A stretch of DNA of 64,000 nucleotides from Escarpia spicata (taxonomy: Eukaryota > Annelida > Polychaeta > Sabellida > Siboglinidae): NCBI GenBank assembly GCA_963995525.1, contig OZ023217.1:21813273-21877272 (forward strand). Reading direction: 5' to 3'. Below are positions 57,150-64,000 of this stretch, one piece after another; position 1 is the stretch's first letter; each line of letters starts with the position of its first letter. The notes under the pieces were generated by a model that did not search any database, was not told the DNA's origin, and saw nothing but the letters and a program-made list of their open reading frames with translations. The position numbers and the translations under genes were made by a program.

Positions 57150-60040
57150 CAGGCAGTGAGTGAGAATGTATTATTTTTCAAAGTTCACTTTGAAATAAAG
57201 TATTCTTTTCTGAACAGAAATTGACTCCTTCAGCCAGTATGTCATTTTAAAATGGAAAATGCATCATTTGACACAAAAATACGTAATCTAAAACAGAATT
57301 TGTTTTTTTCTGAAAAAGAAAATGTTGCTTGAAACAGAATTTGCCTTTTTTGAAACGGAAAATCAGTGCCCCTACAGAGAGGTCCCCACACTAGCATGAA
57401 GAACAGTGTTCAAGGTCTTCCAAATCAACAGAGCCAACAATGGGTTGTTTACGGAAGTGAATTACATATTCTTTTAGTGTCTATGAGTGAGTGTGGAACA
57501 CCAGGAATTGATGTTACTCCTAATAATCAAAACCCCACACTAAACAATTACAAGTTCACATACCCGTGGCCCCCCAGGTGTGCTGACCTCCATCTCACAC
57601 CCAATCTACCCAGGGAAAACACCAGTATCAGCCAGCCCCCCTTTGTGGCATCTGGGCATTCTTCACAGTCACAGACCTAGCCACAAAACAATCAAGTAAT
57701 AAAATCAGAGTGACCATTACAGAGGAGCCTGTGTCTAGACCTGAGTCCACTTGGGGATAGCTGAGATGACAGACGGCCCATTTAGGTGAAGGACCGCCAA
57801 TACTGCCAGGATTGCTGGAGGCAGCAGCTATGTTTATCTGTCTGCAATGACAGGCGCCACCTGATTCATATCAAGTGAACCAGAATCATTCTAGTTAGCA
57901 CACAGCCGAGTCATAGACCAGGCAGCTAATTAACGGGATACCCAAATCACCCTCTCTTATTAATCAGGTTCAATTTTATTCATTTTTTAAAATATTTTTT
58001 CTTTTAATATTAATTGTGGTTCCGAAAACTGCATTATAAGACTATAATGACAAAATAACGATATTTATATAGTACCATTCTCACACAGTGCTCTATGGCG
58101 CTGACTGTATAGAACCTTTGAAGCTATGCCAAAATATAAAAACTGCATATTTTCTTTTAAGAATTATATAGCCTGTTAGCAATTTTAATTTAACTTGATT
58201 TTGTCTATCTCAAAATACACAAATAAACACTTGCATGAATTCCCCTACTGCCATATTTAGACTATTGCATCAGGTTTACAATGACTGTCATGTTTCATTG
58301 TGTCTTCACTCAGGTACTAAAAGGGGAGCCCTAAGACGATAGCACATGTTAACTTCTAAATACAGCTCACTGTCTATAAAACATACAGTTTGTTTACCAT
58401 AAATGCAAACTTTACATTTAACATAGAAAACACGCTAACCTCAAATTTCACATATCGCTATATTATAGTTGACGATGTTTAAATATTGTGTCGTATGACA
58501 TTTTGATTTTCCTGTTAATTAGCTTGTTTACAATGTTATTACGTGTTTCATAACCATTACAATCGGTGTGATCTTTTACCGACAACTGTAAAATATGAAT
58601 ATAAAGATCCTCATCAGTTCGGTTTTGTTGTTCAATCTGCAGGAAATTTATGTTCACAGACATTTAAAATTTGTTCTAATTTGCAACCAGAATAGCTTTA
58701 AGTTGCATTTAAATAAATGACAGGACGTGTCCAACATCATGAAACACAGACGCTGGTTATTTGCCCAAGTTAACAAAAACAAAGTTTTTAAATCAACTTA
58801 TTTTAAAATGCTCAATTTGAAGTAAGCAGTAACACATTCAAAGTGGAACAGTATGAATCAATAGTTTGGAAACATACTGGTCAACTACTGTGTGAAGGAC
58901 AGTGGTCAAGCAAAAAGTAGCGGTGGGAAGAGATGGTCAATTGGCCACAGCTGTCAGTGACAAGAGGGTGGACTGGTGACTACTTTCTAACAGGTTCAAC
59001 CCTCCCTTTACACTTGAAGCATGGGACTCCCCATACAGGAGCAGTTTGTCTTATGTAATATCATTGAAAACTTATTTTGATGTAAACATGGACTGTTTTA
59101 CCAAACAGGTAAATAAGTACTGCAAATATATCATTCGATAACTTTATTACTCTGATGACTCTTCAACTCTCCCACCTTGATTTTGAGATGAGAAAATATT
59201 ACAACACAGAGGTTCTAACAACTCTTTCTTTCTAAGTTCAGTAACTTGAATATCCTGAAAGTTGCAACAAACAGATGCATACAAAGTAGTGAACCCTCAA
59301 AGCATAACAGTCACCCCACAACAGCAGTGCATCAGTACATGAGTGAATTCAAATAAAAAAACAAGCATCCACTGATTCACGTACATCAAAGCGATCTGCC
59401 CGCCAGATGGCAGTAGGAACATGGAAGAACTGACGAACTGGTGTTGCATTGGTGGCGTAGATGGACCAATCAGCACTAGGTAGGCAGCACGGATCAATAG
59501 ACATACGCCAGAGGCACTTGGCTGAGGCTGCCAGCGCACTTCCCTCCCACATAAGGTCAACTTTGTTTGGGTGGGCTCATTTACATATCAGGTACCGCCT
59601 GGCTAGGTCAGTGCTGTGGTGGCTATTAATGGCACAGACCCGTGGCAACAGTGACTGGCGGCGGCATACTCATTGCAAGGGACAGCCGTGACAGGCCTCA
59701 ACTCAACCACAGTTAACTATGATGATTCACACAAGCTACACTCACGTTAGACGATGTTCTGTTTGTCTACTTTGAAGCCAAAATTGCATTTAAATGAGTG
59801 AACAACAGATTATACAGCCAATGCTTGTTTGCTCGCATTAACGCACATAGATGTGAATTGGTTCTGGGGCATGGTTTTGGAAACAATGAAATCATTTACT
59901 ATTATAATGATCTTTCCTTCCAACAAATTGTAGTCAATCTCAGTTTAAATGAACTGTATTCATTGGTTAAACAGCCAAATCTGTACCCAGGGGAGATTGT
60001 CACCTAACTCACTGACAACCTATTAAACACTAGATAAATT
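57150..60040 (-). other. Non-coding stretch, nothing firmly recognised
   Basis: 58065-58120 (tatagtaccattctcacaca, gctctatggcgct) looks like an inverted retroposon tail. Frames at 57366-57680 and 59297-59560 show no family features. Confidence 0.4.
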
Positions 60041-60041
60041 G

Positions 60042-60225
60042 TGTTGCGAGGTGATGCAGTGGCTAGAGCTTCGGACTCAACCAAGAGAACCCGGGTTCGA
60101 AGCCTGTGCGGCGGTGTTGAACCTTGGGCAAGTTCATTCACTATACGTTGCTTTGAGTGCATTGAGCAGTCCTGAGGACTGGATACTGCGCAATATAAGA
60201 ACGTACCTTAACTTAAATGTCACTA
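60042..60225 (+). mobile_element. tRNA-derived SINE
   Basis: The head GCGAGGTGATGCAGTGGCTA GAGC resembles a tRNA A-box region. GGGTTCGAAGCC about 40 bp later fits a B box. The body has ACCTTGGGCAAGTTCATTC, a phrase typical of many SINE bodies. The tail is AGGACTGGATACTGCGCAAT ATAAGAAC. Its tail equals that of 29015-29255, but it lacks the longer body of those copies, so it is a shorter subfamily. Confidence 0.8.
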
Positions 60226-61390
60226 AAGCCCTGCAACCATGACATCTAAACTATTCTCAAATCACAGATCTTGGCTGGGGTAAACACCCCACCCCGTAGC
60301 AATGTGACCTGTTTTTGCGTAACCCAAGCAAAAGGTGAAGCTATGCTAATGCTGATCTATTGGCAGTTATTGTATAATTGGTCAGTAGGAAACATATTTC
60401 TAAAAATATACTTATACAAAGCTAAATCCACAATGTTCATTGACAATGGTAAGGTTTCACAAATAGATCAAAGCTTTTAATTATGAAACAACAAATAAAA
60501 TTAATACTAAAGTTGGTGTTCAACTGTGAAGTTTAGAAATGCTGTTTTAATCTAATTACATCATTACGAGACTTCAGAAAACATTCACCTTTATGTTTAG
60601 AAACACAACTTTAACAGTTTGTGCCATTGAAACAACATATATTAAATTTTTTAGGTTTTAAACTGCTACCATTCTTGCGCCATATCATTCATCACGGAAG
60701 TAATTTATTATTTATTTACTCTTGACATCATGCAATCAGCTTCTCAACCCGTAGTGCCAGAGACTGCAAACACGTGACAGTGTTTTCAGCCGCATAGACT
60801 TTTTACAACCATACTGCTTTGTTTACAGACACCTAGAGGCACGTGGCTATGTTTACAGGCACACTGGCACATGGCACTGTTTACATCCGCATAGAAACAT
60901 GGCTGTTTTTATTGGCTTAGGAACAGGACTACATTTACCACCTTTATGGACCTGTTTCTGAGTTTAGATAGACATATCTGATCCTCTGGGAGAGACTGGA
61001 TCATTTGCCCTACTAAAAAGTAGTACTGGGTAAAACTGGGCGTCAGCAACAGGAACTAGAAGTAAACCAGCCCTGACTGTTATACCGCAGCTCTCTTTTA
61101 TTTATCTCATGTGACGCATTCAAAATGTCAAAGTAACAACAGACTTTGATTAGTTTTGCAAAGAAAAAATAATATTTGATGAGTAACCGCACAGCTATGA
61201 AATTCCATTTCATTATTTATTGTTTGGCTGTGCATTAGTTAGTGCCACACGTATGAGTGTTTGCCAGAGATAAGAAAGGAATGTGACCACGAATCATGTG
61301 TCATTTACCAATTTAGAAATACATGGACAATGGACATACACAAAAGCTTTATGGGTTTTACTTCCTTGGTAACAATCCCTGACAAAAAAA
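60226..61390 (-). other. Non-coding stretch, nothing recognised
   Basis: 60760-60930 has a loose run of phrases (gtttacagacacctagaggcac, gtttacaggcacactggcac, gtttacatccgcatag) suggesting a degenerate short tandem repeat. No coding signal. Confidence 0.4.
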
Positions 61391-61394
61391 TTGG

Positions 61395-62570
61395 ACACAA
61401 ACAGAGTAGCCAAGTATAAGAATATGGCAGGGATTTCCTTGGAGCACAGAAACGTGTCAATGACATGTTGTACGCTGGAATGCTGCATACTTTTTGCCGT
61501 ATGTGTCAAAAAGACGCATACAAAAATGTTATTAACTGTAGGTTTGCCTACATTTGACACGTTGATGCAATAACTAAATAATTCTACATCATACCAGGCT
61601 ATAAAAATATTGCATCTTAGGCTTAGCGCATTTTGAGACCCAAATAGCATTCTGGTTTGCTCCAGTCTGCACCCGAACACAAACAACGGCCGCGCGGACA
61701 ACAAACAGAACAATGGCCTGAGTTATTTAAATTACATCTTACACTGATGACTGGACAGTGAGAACAGTCTAATCAATACTCCTGTGCCTTGCTACCCCTT
61801 GTCTGTTGTTGACATTGTTTATAAGCTTTAGTCGAGCACCATGAACATCGTTTGTTGCCGCCAATACCATATTATCGCCCGTCGTCAACTTTCAACTCTT
61901 GCCGAACAGAGTGCAATCCGTTCATATAGATCTACACAAAATAATATCCATCCATACATGTACATTATGTGCACGTTTTTAAATTCATGTATGTTTGCTA
62001 AATATTACAACTGGAGTACATCATAAACAAAAAATAAACATTTTTAAAAGCATATTTATAAATCATGCCTCCGTCACCAAGGCTCACAAATAGTACATTC
62101 ATTACAAATGCCCCCATTACCTTGGGTCATAAACTTTGGAAAAAAAGACAATGCTATGTTATAAAACTCTTACTGTATAGTATAATTTAATTGAACTAAT
62201 TTATTTAGGCTAATTTAATTGGGTAATTTTCCTACAACTTATAATTTAATTTCCACTCAAAAGACTGTACCGATGCAATCTCAACCACAGACTGAGTGAG
62301 ACTATTCCATAAATCTTTTCATCGGCGTATCAATTAGTTTTTTTAAATGTTTAATTAACATTTTTTGTTGGTGCTCTCATGTATGTGAATCGTTGTCAAT
62401 GTCACAAACTGCTGCATCGTATTTCTCAGTTAGAATCTCCCTATCCTTGGAGCTGTAGACTGTAGTAGCATGACAAGACCATGAAAAGTAGGGCACACCT
62501 ACCCAGAATCTAGTTTTGTAATGTGAACATTTCTGAGCACTTTAATATATATTGTTGATGCAGACCAAAA
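61395..62570 (-). repeat. Dispersed repeat B, copy 2 (inverted)
   Basis: Reverse-complement partner of 21350-22990 across about 1.1 kb, with indels. It includes on the plus strand GGGATTTCCTTGGAGCACAG AAACGTGTCAATG, matching the Cys-rich coding patch of copy 1 (there GGGATTCCCTTGGAGTGCGG on the minus strand). Frames are broken in this copy. Confidence 0.75.
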
Positions 62571-63184
62571 ACTTCCTGTCAGTAATCCGTCTTCCCATTT
62601 ACACTGATTTTCAGGAATATAGGCCTGCTGTCAGTGTCAGTAATAGTTCAGAACCGTGTCAGATATTGTCAGGAATAGAACATCACTGTCAATAATACTT
62701 TAATACTGTGACTATGATGATAGTTGTAACCAAAACATAATTGTCTCTAATAAACTGTAAGGCGTTCTGAAGCACCAGTTAACAGGGTAAGGTAGATGTT
62801 CATAACGAGCATTGGTGGAAATCAAACGTGAAGAAGCGTAACTCTAATGTAAATGCATCTATACACTATTGACATAGCTAATTTACAATGACTATAACTG
62901 TTTTACTGTCTTTAAGCAACTGAAAGAACCTCAATAATTTTGTGTTATTTAATACTAACCATTGTAATTCTGATTTTATGTATCTTTCAAAAACAGCAGA
63001 CAAATTCCACATTACTGCCATATTATGAAATAAACAGCAAATAACAAATACACCACTCAGAGATTTACATTGTAAACTTGACTAGAGAGAGAAACACATG
63101 ATCATCAGAGTGCACATTGCATGGTAGTCTCAAAATTCTAAGTTCAGAATCAACAGTTGCAAGTTGAATGCACATCAAATTTTA

Positions 63185-63590
63185 CACTGCACACTGTTGC
63201 GACTAGGGCACTTGTGAAGTTCCTTCATTCAACATCATCCCAGGCATATTTATATTACGAAAATATTGTGTCTTAGCACACTTTTGAAGTCCAAATAGCG
63301 ACCCGGTTTGCGCTAGTCTGCACCACTGGGGTCGTGCGTTACCGCATCGCGTTCGTAAAATGGGCGATATAGAGGTGCATGTTGGTGCAAACCGGGGTGC
63401 TATTTATGCCTCAAAAGTACTCTAAGACGCAGTATTCTTAAAAGTAATATGTCTGGGATAATGTTGAGTAACAGAACTTACGCACAGAGCCTAAGGTATC
63501 AAAGTTAGGCAAAACTGAAGTTATAATGGCAAAATCGAGGTGGGTCCAGATTCTACACAAGTGCCGCAATTAGTTGTGTCCACTGTCCAC
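63185..63590. repeat. Inverted pair of repeat-B fragments (foldback arrangement)
   Basis: The left arm (63185-63335, minus) and right arm (63360-63590, plus) both carry GCAAACCGGG-type, GCTATTT, CTCAAAAG and CTAAGACGCAGTATT-like blocks, then an ACACAAGTGCC phrase. The two point away from a central spacer of about 25-40 bp. Both are related to 22735-22860 and 61610-61690. Confidence 0.65.
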
Positions 63591-64000
63591 ACAAGAAATG
63601 TCTGGTTAGAGTGCCGTCAGTATGCTGCTGTTATAAACTTTTGCACATTTCTTCTTGGCTGGTCGTGGTGCCATTTCGATCTCCGCCATCATTTCATGCC
63701 GCGTGACTTCTTTTTGTTTGAGCGCGGAATGTGAATTTCTCGTAACGCTGTTTCCTATTGGTCAGATTATGACCAGAAGCAGCGAATGAAAAACCATGTC
63801 ACAACAAGCTGTGTATATATATATGCTGCCACATGTTGAATATAGTGGAAGCTAAATTTGAGGAGCACCGAAGTGATTGACGATCATTGTGATAAAGAAA
63901 GAATCTGTAATATTTTCATCCCTTGCCGTAATACCGTAATTTGAGGTGTGTTTCTGAAATGATTCCAGACAATCCGGAATGGTAGGCAGGTCTGTTGATG
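63591..64000. other. Window end, nothing firmly recognised
   Basis: Contains a plus-strand 64-codon frame (63540-63734) without homology. The minus strand shows a short ATG-rich patch (MMAEIEMAPRPA) near 63660-63700 that may belong to the repeat. No gene call is justified. Confidence 0.3.

Noticed and set aside
60042..60115. Possible functional tRNA gene
   Set aside because: A- and B-box words are present but the cloverleaf is not intact, and the sequence continues into a SINE body and tail.

Overview
The window is animal nuclear DNA. Split genes have GT-AG introns, non-coding sequence is AT-rich, and transposon relics, SINEs and minisatellites are dense. There are no bacterial operons or rRNA genes. 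The only gene I recognise with certainty is a minus-strand DYRK1A/minibrain-type protein kinase. Its exons sit at 638-1635, 3188-3473, 4236-4376, 4571-4717, 5187-5473, 6025-6172, 8601-8789 and 28746-28963, transcribed from right to left. All splice phases agree. The joined product is about 803 residues, close to vertebrate DYRK1A, and lacks only its extreme N-terminus. The kinase core is nearly vertebrate-like, while the C-terminal tail is divergent. Together with the repeat content this suggests an invertebrate, perhaps a lophotrochozoan or invertebrate deuterostome. I cannot name the species.

Layout. 1-637: 3' flank or 3' UTR of the kinase, with a possible neighbouring plus-strand exon at the very edge. 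638-8789: the compact exon cluster with the kinase domain and C-terminal tail. Its introns carry small terminal-inverted-repeat (TIR) elements, two of them very close to splice sites. 8790-28745: a 20-kb intron holding a probable alternative first coding exon (12210-12359), a 475-bp GT tract, two minisatellites, a TIR element and a PIF/Harbinger-like element with an intact TTA target-site duplication. 28746-28963: the conserved N-terminal exon. 28964-64000: presumed 5' intron or upstream DNA. It holds one well-formed but unidentified coding exon (51955-52131 at most), six or more minisatellites, SINEs sharing one tail, a 5'-truncated LINE end, an internally deleted hAT element and a large inverted repeat pair (21.35-22.99 kb against 61.4-62.6 kb).

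How it works together. The exons make one kinase. The exon at 28.7 kb supplies the usual N-terminal segment ([20 protein letters not shown]). The exon at 12.2-12.36 kb would start a second isoform from an internal promoter, joining in frame to the same downstream exon (VYYAKKKRR). The remaining DNA appears to be intronic or intergenic repeats. All statements come from reading the sequence and from remembered family features. No alignment or database search was run.
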